In this document: positions 7,470 through 16,749 of the stretch, one piece after another
How the letters are laid out: each line of letters begins with the position of its first letter
Numbering within the stretch: position 1 is the first letter of the stretch
Source of the DNA: Promethearchaeota archaeon
GTDB taxonomy: Archaea; Asgardarchaeota; Lokiarchaeia; Sigyniarchaeales; SOKP01
DNA: 35,868 bases
Assembly (NCBI GenBank): GCA_019058015.1
Contig: JAHLWH010000032.1
Span: 1 to 35,868 of the forward strand
Direction of reading: 5' to 3'
Made by a program: the position numbers and the translations under genes
The notes under the pieces: model-generated
The model's database searches: none
Told to the model about the DNA's origin: nothing
Seen by the model: only the letters and a program-made list of their open reading frames with translations

Positions 7470-10400
7470 ATGGCAAAGGTAAAAGATAATTTGGCCTATC
7501 CGTATGTAACGGTATTCAAAAAGAAGCCGTTTAGATCATTTACTTTTGCCATAGATGACGATATAGGAAGTTTTTTTATACCTGAATATGATAAGATTGT
7601 GAAAATTTTTCGGTTTTTTGAAAAAAATTTATTAAATTTTAAAAATCTGAATTTAGAGAATATATATTGGTTTCTTTTATTGGGGAAATATTTAAGGGAA
7701 GATATATCTATAAATCTCAAAAAGATCATTAATTTCATAACAGGATGTGAGATTTTTGAAGAAAATTCCCTAGGATTTAAGTTCTCTCCTGAATCTAAAC
7801 AGAGAAAACCGGATAATTGGTCAACTTTTTTTGCTTTAGCCAGTTTAAATTTATTAGGAGAATTAGATGTTTATTTATCTACACATCCAAGAGAAAATAT
7901 AAAAGAAAAGATTATTAATTTTATTTTTAAGACCAGAGATAAAGGGCGTTTTGTTCATTGTTTAAACAAAAATTGTACAATTTGCCAAAAAACAACGCCT
8001 ATTAGAACAAGTTTTTTTGTAATAGAAGCATTAATTCTTCTAGATTTTGATATCAAATTACAACAAAATGTGTTTTTAAAATATTTTAATGATTTAAAAA
8101 AGAAATATTCTATAGTATTTCAATTACTGATTCTTAAATATTTTGATTTAATTTCTGATATCGAGACTAAACACTTAAAATATTTACACCAATTTCAACA
8201 AAATGATGGTGGTTTTAGTTTTAAGGAAAATATTGGAAAAATTAATGAAACATTTTGGATTATTTATGTTTTGGAAAACTATTCCTGGTTGCTTGATTAC
8301 AATCGTGGAAGGATTTATTCTTTTCTCTCAACGAAAATCAAAGGCTTAAATCATGATTATAGTTCATTTAATACCTTGAAATTGATGGATATTTCGAAAA
8401 TTATTTTAATGTGCTCATTTATTTGGTCTAAATTTATTGAAGAAGTTGAGAGAACTGTTTTTAGACATTTTGATATAAATACTTCTTTAGACTTAAATAT
8501 TTTGAAAAAAGAGTTAGGAATAAATGAGGGAATACCAGAAATTCTTAGATATATTAATCAGAAATATTACTTTAATTTAGAGATTTTAGATAATGAAATT
8601 GAATTTAATAATTATTTAAGAAATTTAACCCGAGAAAATGCATATTTAGCTAAATCAGTATATGCGTCGATAAAAAATTCTAGCGTCATCTATTTAAATA
8701 AACTTCTGAATGACTATAAATACAATTACCCAAATAAGCCAAAAAAAATTAGGGATTTGATCCTCCTAATAGAAGATTTAATTTCGCACAACTTTTTCCT
8801 AGGTCGAATTCTTCGGAAAAACATGATTTTTTTTAGTAAATATTATTTATATAAAGACAAATTTATTTATGAAGTAATTAGAATTGATTCTGATATAAAT
8901 AGCGAAGAAATAATTAATGAAAAATTTAAATTGGAGGAAATCAAAACAGATATTTATAATATTATAATTAAATTAAAAGATACACCAAAAAAGATTAAAG
9001 AAGAGATTAAAAGCTTAATACTTGTAAATGAATTCGATTTAGCAAAAGAAAGGTTAAAATACAATGTTAAAAATGCTTTAATGGAAGCCGATTTTTTAAA
9101 TGAAAATATTGAAAATTCCTTTTCTACAGATTTTAAATACATAAATCCAAATTATCAGTTATCCAATGAGATAGTGGAATGGAACAAGAATTATTCGGAA
9201 ATTCGAAGCAAATATTTTAATTTACAAAATTATTTTAATGAAATTTTCAAGGAAAAAGAAAATTTAAAAAATTTCAAATTAATTTTGAATAAATTGGAAG
9301 ACATAATTGACAAAAATGAACAAAAAATTTATTCTTTAATTGATCACTTTAAAAATTTGTTTAGAGAATCCCTAGAGAAATCATATTCTAATGAAATTGT
9401 CCAACAATTATTAAAAGTATGCGAACATCTTAATTTAGAAATCACGAAATTAGATACGCAAATCTATGAAATATCACATAAAATTACTTCTAAAGAAAAA
9501 TCCATTAAAAAAGCTCAAAAGAAGGTTATCTCAAAATGGATATTAATTAAAGAAGATGCAGATACATTTATTGATTATTTCCTAGAAGGATTTAAGATTT
9601 ATGAAAATGATAAAAATGAAATGAAGGAAATAGAACAAAGTACTTCTTTGATGATTAATGAACTCAAAAACACAATTGATTTAATCTTAAAGGAAAAAGA
9701 ATATCAATTAGCACTGGAAATTATTGAAGAGAGAACTGAGAAGCATTTAAATGAAAAATTAGAATTAATCAAAAATTCTCAATCTCAGTTAAAGGAACAT
9801 ATGAAGAGTAAGAGAAAACTTACTCTTCTTCTAAAGAAAATTCAAGAAGATTGGAATAAATTAGAGCAAAAAATAATTGAGAAACTTGACAATTATCGAA
9901 ATTCTATTGAAGATAAAGTTATTCAAGAACGCGAACTTGAGAAATTAAAAGAATTTGACAATTTTATAAAGAGCAATATTTCAATTTTAAAAGAACAATT
10001 AAGAAAGAAAGAAAATGAATGTGCGAAAGATTTAAATTATCAAAAACTTAAAATCGCCAATTTAAACTCTCGAATTGCTGAACTTTCTAAAAAGTATTCA
10101 GATCTCAACGAAAAAGTTAAAGATAAAGTAAAAGAACTTGCTAAAATTGTAGTGGATTTTCAAGAGAAATCAAAGTTATGTATGTTATCATGGAATAAAT
10201 TCATAGATCTATTTAAAAATAATTTGAATGATTTAAAAAATAAATATACAAATGAGATTATAAAACAAGAGATACTATCAACTAGCTCACAATCTAAAAC
10301 AAATCTCATAAAACTAGATGATTTAAAGAAAAAATTAAATCTAAAATGTAATGTGTTGATCGAACGGATCAATGAGATGATAGAAATTACAAAATTAGAT

Positions 10401-11882
10401 GGAGAATTGGATGAAAATGACAAAGAGCTTCTTGTTCACACTGATGATTATTATAAGAATAAACAATTGCGAAATTTTATTGAAAAACAAATAGAGAAAT
10501 TAGGAAATGATTTCGGAAAATTAGTATCTCTATATGAATCTGCAATAAAAAATAAATCTCTTAAACTTAATATTTTAGAAATTCAAAATAGAATAGAAGA
10601 TTTTAATACCCAGCAATTAAATTTAGAAAGAAGTTACCAAAATGAAATTTTAAAAATTGGTATAAATATAAATAGAGATGATTTCTTAGCGAATAGAAAT
10701 TTTTTCAATACTGAACTTAATAGATATAGGGATATTATTGATGAAATTAACAAAAATACAATACTTTTTAATCAACTTGTAAATTTCATCGGTGGAGAAT
10801 TCAACCCTTTAAGAATCCAATTACGGGAATTAAATAAATCCTTTCAAGATGAATCTGAAAAAACAAATGATTACGATAAACTATTAAATAATTTTAGCGG
10901 TAAAATCTTAGAATTATCTGAAACTACAAATATTTCTTTCAATGAGATTGAGCAAGGAATTAGTACCACGATGATTAAGAATGAAAGTTTAAAAATATCA
11001 AATTCTGAAATTCGAGAAGTACTCGTTTTTATGAAAAACCAATTTAATAAAGAATTTGAAGAATTTAAGGAAAATGTATCAAAAAAATTTGATTTGATTA
11101 AAAACGACGCTTTAAAAAAGAATTTGATGCAATTTATAAATAGAAATCAGATTTTACTTAATCAAATGCTTGGATCCTTAGAACGAAAAGTTGAAGATAA
11201 ACTAGAAATTAAAGATTTTAAATCTACAAGTATTATGGTTCAAAGAAGAGTAAAAAAAATACGAGAAAAATTAAAATATATTGAAAATGAAACCTCTAGA
11301 CTTAAAAAAGAATTTAAAAAATCATCTCCTACATTCAATACAAAAAATAAATTTCTTTTTGACGATTTTAAACATTTTCTGCATGAGTATAATGAGATAA
11401 TTAATGAGAAAATTAAAAAATTAGAGCAATTAATACTTAAAAGTTATATTACAATTGTTATTAAGGCGGTTAAAGACGAATATATAACAATATCTTTTTT
11501 GGCACACGAACTTAAAATTAAAAAAGATAAAATCCAAACATATATTATCACTTTGATTGGTGATAATGATTTACCAGGAAAATATGACCCTGAAATTCAG
11601 TTATATTATGAGAATCTTGAAATTATTAATAATTTAAATCCTGCTAAGTTAAAAGTTATTAAAACCACCAACTTCAGATTTTATGAGATTCTTAATAGAT
11701 TAAGATTCATTGCCAGCCAATATGGATCAGTTATATCTTTAATAGCTGCTTTATTTACAATTTCTATAGCCCTTAATAATTTAACAGGAGGAAACCCTTT
11801 AATAGTGTTTTTTCCGTTAATAATTACAGCTGTTATTATTTTATATCTCTTATTAAGAAAGCAAAAAGAAGAGAAAATATGA
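7470..11882 (+). CDS. Giant toroid/coiled-coil protein with C-terminal membrane anchor
   Basis: This protein has about 1470 residues. Residues ~60-290 look like an alpha/alpha toroid of the prenyltransferase/squalene-cyclase type: NWSTFFALASLNLLGE, QQNDGGF near 243, and a Cys cluster HCLNKNCTIC near 163. Residues ~480-1320 are almost entirely Lys/Glu-rich coiled coil. A short segment (~1327-1385: YITISFLAHELKIKKDK, then LIGDNDLPGKYDP) resembles the winged-helix part of PCI-type proteins. Two hydrophobic helices (~1412-1465) and a Lys/Glu tail end it, so it should be tail-anchored with the bulk in the cytoplasm. ATG 7470 is chosen over TTG 7452. It heads a same-strand run of five genes. No enzyme motif proves catalysis; a tethering or scaffold role is my inference. 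Confidence 0.75.
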   Translation: MAKVKDNLAYPYVTVFKKKPFRSFTFAIDDDIGSFFIPEYDKIVKIFRFFEKNLLNFKNLNLENIYWFLLLGKYLREDISINLKKIINFITGCEIFEENSLGFKFSPESKQRKPDNWSTFFALASLNLLGELDVYLSTHPRENIKEKIINFIFKTRDKGRFVHCLNKNCTICQKTTPIRTSFFVIEALILLDFDIKLQQNVFLKYFNDLKKKYSIVFQLLILKYFDLISDIETKHLKYLHQFQQNDGGFSFKENIGKINETFWIIYVLENYSWLLDYNRGRIYSFLSTKIKGLNHDYSSFNTLKLMDISKIILMCSFIWSKFIEEVERTVFRHFDINTSLDLNILKKELGINEGIPEILRYINQKYYFNLEILDNEIEFNNYLRNLTRENAYLAKSVYASIKNSSVIYLNKLLNDYKYNYPNKPKKIRDLILLIEDLISHNFFLGRILRKNMIFFSKYYLYKDKFIYEVIRIDSDINSEEIINEKFKLEEIKTDIYNIIIKLKDTPKKIKEEIKSLILVNEFDLAKERLKYNVKNALMEADFLNENIENSFSTDFKYINPNYQLSNEIVEWNKNYSEIRSKYFNLQNYFNEIFKEKENLKNFKLILNKLEDIIDKNEQKIYSLIDHFKNLFRESLEKSYSNEIVQQLLKVCEHLNLEITKLDTQIYEISHKITSKEKSIKKAQKKVISKWILIKEDADTFIDYFLEGFKIYENDKNEMKEIEQSTSLMINELKNTIDLILKEKEYQLALEIIEERTEKHLNEKLELIKNSQSQLKEHMKSKRKLTLLLKKIQEDWNKLEQKIIEKLDNYRNSIEDKVIQERELEKLKEFDNFIKSNISILKEQLRKKENECAKDLNYQKLKIANLNSRIAELSKKYSDLNEKVKDKVKELAKIVVDFQEKSKLCMLSWNKFIDLFKNNLNDLKNKYTNEIIKQEILSTSSQSKTNLIKLDDLKKKLNLKCNVLIERINEMIEITKLDGELDENDKELLVHTDDYYKNKQLRNFIEKQIEKLGNDFGKLVSLYESAIKNKSLKLNILEIQNRIEDFNTQQLNLERSYQNEILKIGININRDDFLANRNFFNTELNRYRDIIDEINKNTILFNQLVNFIGGEFNPLRIQLRELNKSFQDESEKTNDYDKLLNNFSGKILELSETTNISFNEIEQGISTTMIKNESLKISNSEIREVLVFMKNQFNKEFEEFKENVSKKFDLIKNDALKKNLMQFINRNQILLNQMLGSLERKVEDKLEIKDFKSTSIMVQRRVKKIREKLKYIENETSRLKKEFKKSSPTFNTKNKFLFDDFKHFLHEYNEIINEKIKKLEQLILKSYITIVIKAVKDEYITISFLAHELKIKKDKIQTYIITLIGDNDLPGKYDPEIQLYYENLEIINNLNPAKLKVIKTTNFRFYEILNRLRFIASQYGSVISLIAALFTISIALNNLTGGNPLIVFFPLIITAVIILYLLLRKQKEEKI

Positions 11883-11972
11883 ATGATTAAGTAATATTTT
11901 TAAACAAGTTATGAGGATTTTTTATTAATAAATAATAATAATATTTAACAAAAATTTTGGAAAGAAGCACGA

Positions 11973-12374
11973 ATGAAAGAAGCGAGAATTCTCAATATTG
12001 ATACAAGAGGAAGAATAGTAATTCCAAATATCTTCCGAAAATCGTTAGGGATCGAGGATGCAACCCAAATAATGATAATAGCAGATAGTGAGAAGAAAGA
12101 AATCCGAATCTATCCCGTAGGTTGGAGTGGAGAAAAAGATACCGTTAAATTCAAAATTTATATGAATGATGTTGCGGGTTCATTAGCACTAATTGCAAAA
12201 ACCATAGGTGAATTAAATATCTCTCTTATTTACGGTGAAGCAATCGTTATTGAGAAAGGAAAATTAGCGATATGGAACGTAATTGCACCCATTCCTGAGG
12301 GTTTAAATATTGATAATATAATTGAAACATTAATTCAAAGAGGAAATGCTCAGAAAATTGAGATAATTGAATAA
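11973..12374 (+). CDS. AbrB/SpoVT-type DNA-binding protein fused to an ACT domain
   Basis: The N-terminal ~45 residues form a SpoVT-AbrB swapped-hairpin domain (ILNIDTRGRIVIPNIFRKSLGI), which binds DNA as a dimer. From about residue 57 the sequence (VKFKIYMNDVAGSLALIAKTIGELNISL) follows the beta-alpha-beta pattern of an ACT domain, a small-molecule-binding module often used for amino acids. This two-domain layout fits an archaeal ligand-responsive regulator. It lies 90 bp behind the giant coiled-coil gene and 88 bp ahead of the next gene on the same strand, so it may regulate this cluster. The ligand and operator are not evident from the sequence. Confidence 0.8.
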   Translation: MKEARILNIDTRGRIVIPNIFRKSLGIEDATQIMIIADSEKKEIRIYPVGWSGEKDTVKFKIYMNDVAGSLALIAKTIGELNISLIYGEAIVIEKGKLAIWNVIAPIPEGLNIDNIIETLIQRGNAQKIEIIE

Positions 12375-12462
12375 TAAACAAGCGTTAAAATAAAAAATAC
12401 AAAATATGATTATATCAATAGAGTATTTTTTTTAAAGAATTATAACAAAATTATGAATTATT

Positions 12463-13146
12463 ATGGCTAAGAAGAAGATTAAAAAAGAAAAATTAGAAAA
12501 GGATGAAGATTTAAGTGAGCCAGAAGCTAAACAAGATGGACTTAGTTTTTTAGAGACTGCTTTGAAAAAAAGTAAAGATAGCAAAAAAGCTTTAGAAGAA
12601 TTTATGCTAGGAAAAGCAGAGTCAAAAACTGAAGAAACTGCAAATAAGGAATATGATAATATCGAGATAACCCCACAATTGACATCTGAAACCAGTCAGG
12701 ATGATAAAACGACTTCTGAGGAGTCGGGTATAAAGATCGAGGTTTTGGAGGATTTTAAAGAAATTGAAGATTTATCAACAACACCTCATAGAGAAGAATT
12801 GGATTTATATGAGAAAATGAGTGGTTTTTTTAATGAATTATTTAATAGTTTTAGTGATAGATACACAAGATGGGAGAATTCTACTGGAAAGATTTTATCT
12901 ATTTTACGAAAAATGAGAAAAATAACAAAAAAAAACACAGAACAGCTGATAAATTCAATAGAAAATTTACTTGCAAAAACACAAAAAGGATTAATTGATT
13001 TTAAAATAAAGCGCAACGAAATCGAAAAAATTTCAAACACTAATTTTGGGCTAATTTCGAAAGATTTTAAAAAAATATTAGGCCTTTTAGAATTACAGAT
13101 TCAAGAATATCAATTAAAAAAAGAAGTTTCAGATCTTTTTCCTTAG
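12463..13146 (+). CDS. Unknown protein with charged disordered N-terminus and helical C-terminus
   Basis: The first ~105 residues are rich in Lys, Glu, Asp, Ser and Thr with few hydrophobics, and are probably disordered. Residues ~108-227 are predicted long helices (LYEKMSGFFNELFNSF, then SILRKMRKITKKNTEQLINS) and are likely a coiled coil or helical bundle. There are no catalytic motifs, membrane segments or signal peptide. The gene is 88 bp downstream of the AbrB-ACT gene and only 22 bp ahead of the next, so co-transcription is likely. Its coil content suits partnership with the giant coiled-coil protein of the same run, which is an inference from context only. Confidence 0.65.
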   Translation: MAKKKIKKEKLEKDEDLSEPEAKQDGLSFLETALKKSKDSKKALEEFMLGKAESKTEETANKEYDNIEITPQLTSETSQDDKTTSEESGIKIEVLEDFKEIEDLSTTPHREELDLYEKMSGFFNELFNSFSDRYTRWENSTGKILSILRKMRKITKKNTEQLINSIENLLAKTQKGLIDFKIKRNEIEKISNTNFGLISKDFKKILGLLELQIQEYQLKKEVSDLFP

Positions 13147-13168
13147 ACCACCATAATAGAGCAGATTC

Positions 13169-13786
13169 TTGAATTTTATCCAATATTTCAGTAAATCTTC
13201 TTTCGTTGACCATATGGAATATTACATACAAGAAAATTTAACACGAGAAAATGTTTTAAATAATATAATCTCAGGCACTAATAACATCATTCATATCATT
13301 GGAAATTTATTTTATTCAACCGAGAATCCAAAAAATAGTTATTTTATTACTAATGATTATCAATCAGTTTCTATTTCAGATATTAATTATGCTATAAAAA
13401 AGACTACTACTACAAAAAAACCATTCATTTTCTTTAATGTACGTATTTTCAATCTTTTGGAAGATCAATTACCATCAATTTTAAAGATTATTTCTAAGAT
13501 AATTCAAAATTTCGATCAAAACGAGATAACTGGAATTATTGTAAGAATTTTATACGATTTTAACGATAATACAAGGCAATTAATTTCAAATATATATAAT
13601 AATCTGATTGATGGGTTTAGTCAAGGAATTTCTGTATTGAAAGCACGACAAAAAATTCTTCTAAATAATATTGTGCCAAATGCTGACCAAAAAGATATAG
13701 ATATGCATCAAGACATGAATGTAGAATCAATCATCGCCCTTAATTCATTTCTTCTTTTTGGAAAACCCTGGAGAATGCTCGAATAA
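13169..13786 (+). CDS. Unknown protein in the toroid/coiled-coil gene run
   Basis: This ORF has about 205 codons from a TTG at 13169; an ATG at 13214 (MEYYIQENL) is a reasonable alternative start. The protein alternates hydrophobic strands and helices: IIHIIGNLFY, FIFFNVRIFNLLEDQL, ITGIIVRILYDF. This looks like a compact alpha/beta domain, possibly Rossmann- or P-loop-like in layout, but without a Walker A motif. It has no membrane helix. I do not recognise the family. It is tightly spaced behind the preceding gene (22 bp) and 83 bp ahead of the PLD-like gene. Confidence 0.6.
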   Translation: MNFIQYFSKSSFVDHMEYYIQENLTRENVLNNIISGTNNIIHIIGNLFYSTENPKNSYFITNDYQSVSISDINYAIKKTTTTKKPFIFFNVRIFNLLEDQLPSILKIISKIIQNFDQNEITGIIVRILYDFNDNTRQLISNIYNNLIDGFSQGISVLKARQKILLNNIVPNADQKDIDMHQDMNVESIIALNSFLLFGKPWRMLE

Positions 13787-13869
13787 ATTATTAACCATAG
13801 AAAGAAAAATAATTTAAATATCCAAAATTATTAAAACATAATAAATAAAATAAAAGCAAGGAAATTCGT

Positions 13870-14400
13870 ATGGATAGAATATCACAATTAAGACTAGAAA
13901 ATACTAAACTAAGAGATAAGGTAAATGAACTCGAACAAAAAATTATCTCCATTGTCGGTCTAATTCAACTTTTTCCTTCCGGAATTGAAGGTAAAAAAGA
14001 AGCACTAAATGAGAAAATTTTATCAGTTATAAATTCAACTGTATCTAGTTTAAAAATAATAACCCCTAAAATTGGACCTTTCTATTCTGAAAAAATTTTA
14101 AGTGTAGCTAAAAAGGGAATCCCTGTGCTTATGATAATTAATGACAGAAGATTTATACCACAAGAATTTCAACAATACTACGATGATTTAAAAACAAAAT
14201 CCAATGTAAGTATTGTGAATAACCCTGTTGTAAAATATCTCTTAGTCATGAATGAAAAAGAAGTTTTATTCAGTGCAGCATCCTTAGTCAAAAAAGAATT
14301 ATCTAATTCTATTTTAATAGGAACTCTTGTAAAAGAAAAAAATAAATTATTGAGAATTGAACAGATCGTCTCGAATATGCTTCCATCCTTTATGAGATAA
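13870..14400 (+). CDS. Coiled-coil protein with degenerate PLD-like domain
   Basis: Residues 1-30 form a leucine-zipper-like coil (LRLENTKLRDKVNELEQKI). Residues ~45-170 follow the phospholipase-D-like fold used as a sensor in archaeal TrmB-type regulators: SLKIITPKIG, a KGIPVLMIIND strand, SNVSIVNNPVVKYLLVMNEKEVLFSA. The HxKxxxxD catalytic motif is absent at the expected place, so this copy is probably non-enzymatic and serves for binding. There is no helix-turn-helix ahead of it; the coil takes that place. It is the last gene of the five-gene run. The PLD-like assignment is by pattern and moderately uncertain. Confidence 0.55.
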   Translation: MDRISQLRLENTKLRDKVNELEQKIISIVGLIQLFPSGIEGKKEALNEKILSVINSTVSSLKIITPKIGPFYSEKILSVAKKGIPVLMIINDRRFIPQEFQQYYDDLKTKSNVSIVNNPVVKYLLVMNEKEVLFSAASLVKKELSNSILIGTLVKEKNKLLRIEQIVSNMLPSFMR

Positions 14401-14485
14401 TGCCAGTAATAAAAGATTTTCAAAACACATCATTTAATTCCTAAATTAAAATTAATAATTTTATCTGTTTTTATTAGGAACAAGA

Positions 14486-14500
14486 TTTATTTATATATTA
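14486..14500 (+). promoter_or_regulatory. TATA box for the methyltransferase gene
   Basis: TTTATTTATATATTA lies 26-40 bases before the ATG at 14526, the spacing expected for a leaderless or short-leader archaeal transcript. It suggests the methyltransferase is transcribed separately from the preceding run. Confidence 0.5.
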
Positions 14501-14525
14501 AAGCAAACTTTAATTCAATTCTACT

Positions 14526-16724
14526 ATGAACTCAATTATAGATTCAAGAAAACTCTCAACATTGTTTGGAATTAAATCTGCTTTTTTTCAAAATTCAATT
14601 AAATACTTAAATCAATCAAAAAGAAAATCAAGAAAAGCTTATGATTTTTATTTTAACAAATGGAAGAAATCTTTTGGAAAATTATATAAATCACAAAATC
14701 TTACACACCAACTATTCCTAAACCATACATATCTATATTATTTAGTAAAGACCATTATTTTACATTTCATAGAGAGACAATTACAAAATATTCAAGAAAA
14801 AAATAAAACAAAAGACGTATTTAATAAAAAATTAAAGCATTTAAAAATAAATGAGATATTCAATTGGCTTTCCAATGCTGATTCATTTACTAACTTAATC
14901 GTAGATCAAATAAGGAATTATAAAATTTCAAATGAAGATTTATTTTTTCATATTTATCAAGAAATTATTGATCCATCTGCTCGACATGAAAGAGGAGAGT
15001 ATTACACTCCAAAAAACCTAGCTAGATTGATGATTGAAGATGCTTATTCATTAGGCATGAAAGTTCTTGATTGTTCATGTGGATCAGGTATGTTTTTAAT
15101 GGAATTAATAAAAATAATATTAAATTCTACTAAAAGTAATAAAGAGAAAATAAAAGATTTAAATAATATTTACGGATTAGACATAAACCCAATAGCAATT
15201 TTAGTAACTACTGCAAATTTCCTTTTAAATATTCAAGATATATATAAAAAATTAGAGGCCTTTTTACCTGCCATTAACGTTTATCGATTTGATCCATTAA
15301 ATCCAACAGATGATTTTCTATTTCCTTATCAAGATTTTAAAAATAAATTTGATTTAATAATTGGAAACCCTCCTTGGTTAACATATAAAGATGTAAATGA
15401 TAAAAAATATCAAATTATTCTTAGAAATTTAGCAGATAGTTTAGGAATAAAACCTCAGAGTCAATATATTACTCATATCGAGCTAGCTTCATTATTTTTT
15501 TACCAGACTCCCAAATTATTTCTAAAAAATAATGGGACAATTTTTTTAATCTTAACTAAAAGCGTCTTAACCGGTGGTCACTGCTTTAAATTTCGAGCTT
15601 TCAAGTTTTTCTATGATTTAGAAATCTGGGATTTTGAACAATATACTTTTTTTAATATGGATTTCATAATACTCAAATCAAAATTTGATTATTCCCAAAA
15701 TAAGATTAATGGTATATCTAAAACTTTAATTGAAAGTAAATATCCAATTCCTACAAAAATATTTGACCAAAATTTGAATTTAATTAAAGAAACCAATTAT
15801 TTCTCAGTTGAGATAAGCAAACAAGGTGCAAAATCTATTATTCCAAGTGAGCAATACGATAATTTAATTAAGATATCAACAAGTTGTTATAAAAAAAGGT
15901 TCTTTCAAGGAGCTACATTAGTCCCTCGAGCTTTAACTTATTTTACCATAGCTGGTGTTCAAGAAACTGATAATATTTTAATGATCTCTCCTGACATAAA
16001 CTCCATAAAACAAGCCAAACCACCTTGGAATAAAATTTTTTTTAAAGAAGAATTAATTGAAAATCATTTTCGTTTTAAAACATTTTTAAATAAAGATCTC
16101 GTTCCATTTGGCATAAAAAAAAGAAGAAATATCTTTCTTCCCGTTAACGAGAAATTAAATTTTTCTAAGAAATACCTTGAAAAACTTCCTTACGGAGAAA
16201 AGTTTTATAAAAAAATTAATAATTCCTACAAGAAATTCAAGAAAGGAACAAGCAATATTAACACCCTTTTTGATAATCTAAACTATTGGAATAAATTAAG
16301 CAAACAAAATTTAAATAAAAAATATTTAGTAGTTTACAATGCAAGCGGTTCCAAAATAAAATCTGCAGTAATTAATAACGAGAAAGAAAAAATCATTATT
16401 TGTTCTGAAAATTATTATTTCTCAACTAATAACAAGGAAGAAGCCTATTATTTAACAAGTATTTTAAATGCACCTATCCTCAGTGAAAACATCAAGATTG
16501 TAAAAAGCAGTCGGCATATTCACAAACGACCATTTGATTTTCCTATTCCTAAATTTGATTCCAACAATTCCAATCATCAAAAACTATCGAAGATTGGAAT
16601 GAAAGCAGAAAAAAAAGTAAATGTTATTGTCCAAAAAGATGAAAAAATTAGTGTAATAAAAGTGAAAGAAAAGATTAGCAATATTCTAGATGAAATAAAT
16701 AAAATTGTTCAAAAAATAATCTAA
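14526..16724 (+). CDS. Orphan N6-adenine DNA methyltransferase (type I/IIG-like)
   Basis: All class motifs are visible: GEYYTP (157-162) typical of HsdM/type IIG enzymes, DCSCGSG (182-188) for S-adenosylmethionine binding, GLDINP (217-222), and the catalytic GNPPW (280-284) that marks N6-adenine methylation. The N-terminal ~130 residues are helical (FNKWKKSFGKLY, LFLNHTYLYYLVK), like the linker region of type IIG enzymes, but no nuclease PD-ExK motif precedes it. The C-terminal ~330 residues probably form the target-recognition part. No restriction subunit or HsdS is adjacent: the next gene is a convergent GTPase. It may be a solitary methylase for self-marking, or a remnant of a restriction or BREX-like system. 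The recognition site cannot be read from sequence. Confidence 0.85.
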   Translation: MNSIIDSRKLSTLFGIKSAFFQNSIKYLNQSKRKSRKAYDFYFNKWKKSFGKLYKSQNLTHQLFLNHTYLYYLVKTIILHFIERQLQNIQEKNKTKDVFNKKLKHLKINEIFNWLSNADSFTNLIVDQIRNYKISNEDLFFHIYQEIIDPSARHERGEYYTPKNLARLMIEDAYSLGMKVLDCSCGSGMFLMELIKIILNSTKSNKEKIKDLNNIYGLDINPIAILVTTANFLLNIQDIYKKLEAFLPAINVYRFDPLNPTDDFLFPYQDFKNKFDLIIGNPPWLTYKDVNDKKYQIILRNLADSLGIKPQSQYITHIELASLFFYQTPKLFLKNNGTIFLILTKSVLTGGHCFKFRAFKFFYDLEIWDFEQYTFFNMDFIILKSKFDYSQNKINGISKTLIESKYPIPTKIFDQNLNLIKETNYFSVEISKQGAKSIIPSEQYDNLIKISTSCYKKRFFQGATLVPRALTYFTIAGVQETDNILMISPDINSIKQAKPPWNKIFFKEELIENHFRFKTFLNKDLVPFGIKKRRNIFLPVNEKLNFSKKYLEKLPYGEKFYKKINNSYKKFKKGTSNINTLFDNLNYWNKLSKQNLNKKYLVVYNASGSKIKSAVINNEKEKIIICSENYYFSTNNKEEAYYLTSILNAPILSENIKIVKSSRHIHKRPFDFPIPKFDSNNSNHQKLSKIGMKAEKKVNVIVQKDEKISVIKVKEKISNILDEINKIVQKII

Positions 16725-16749
16725 CTAATTTAAATAGAAAATTGAAAGA

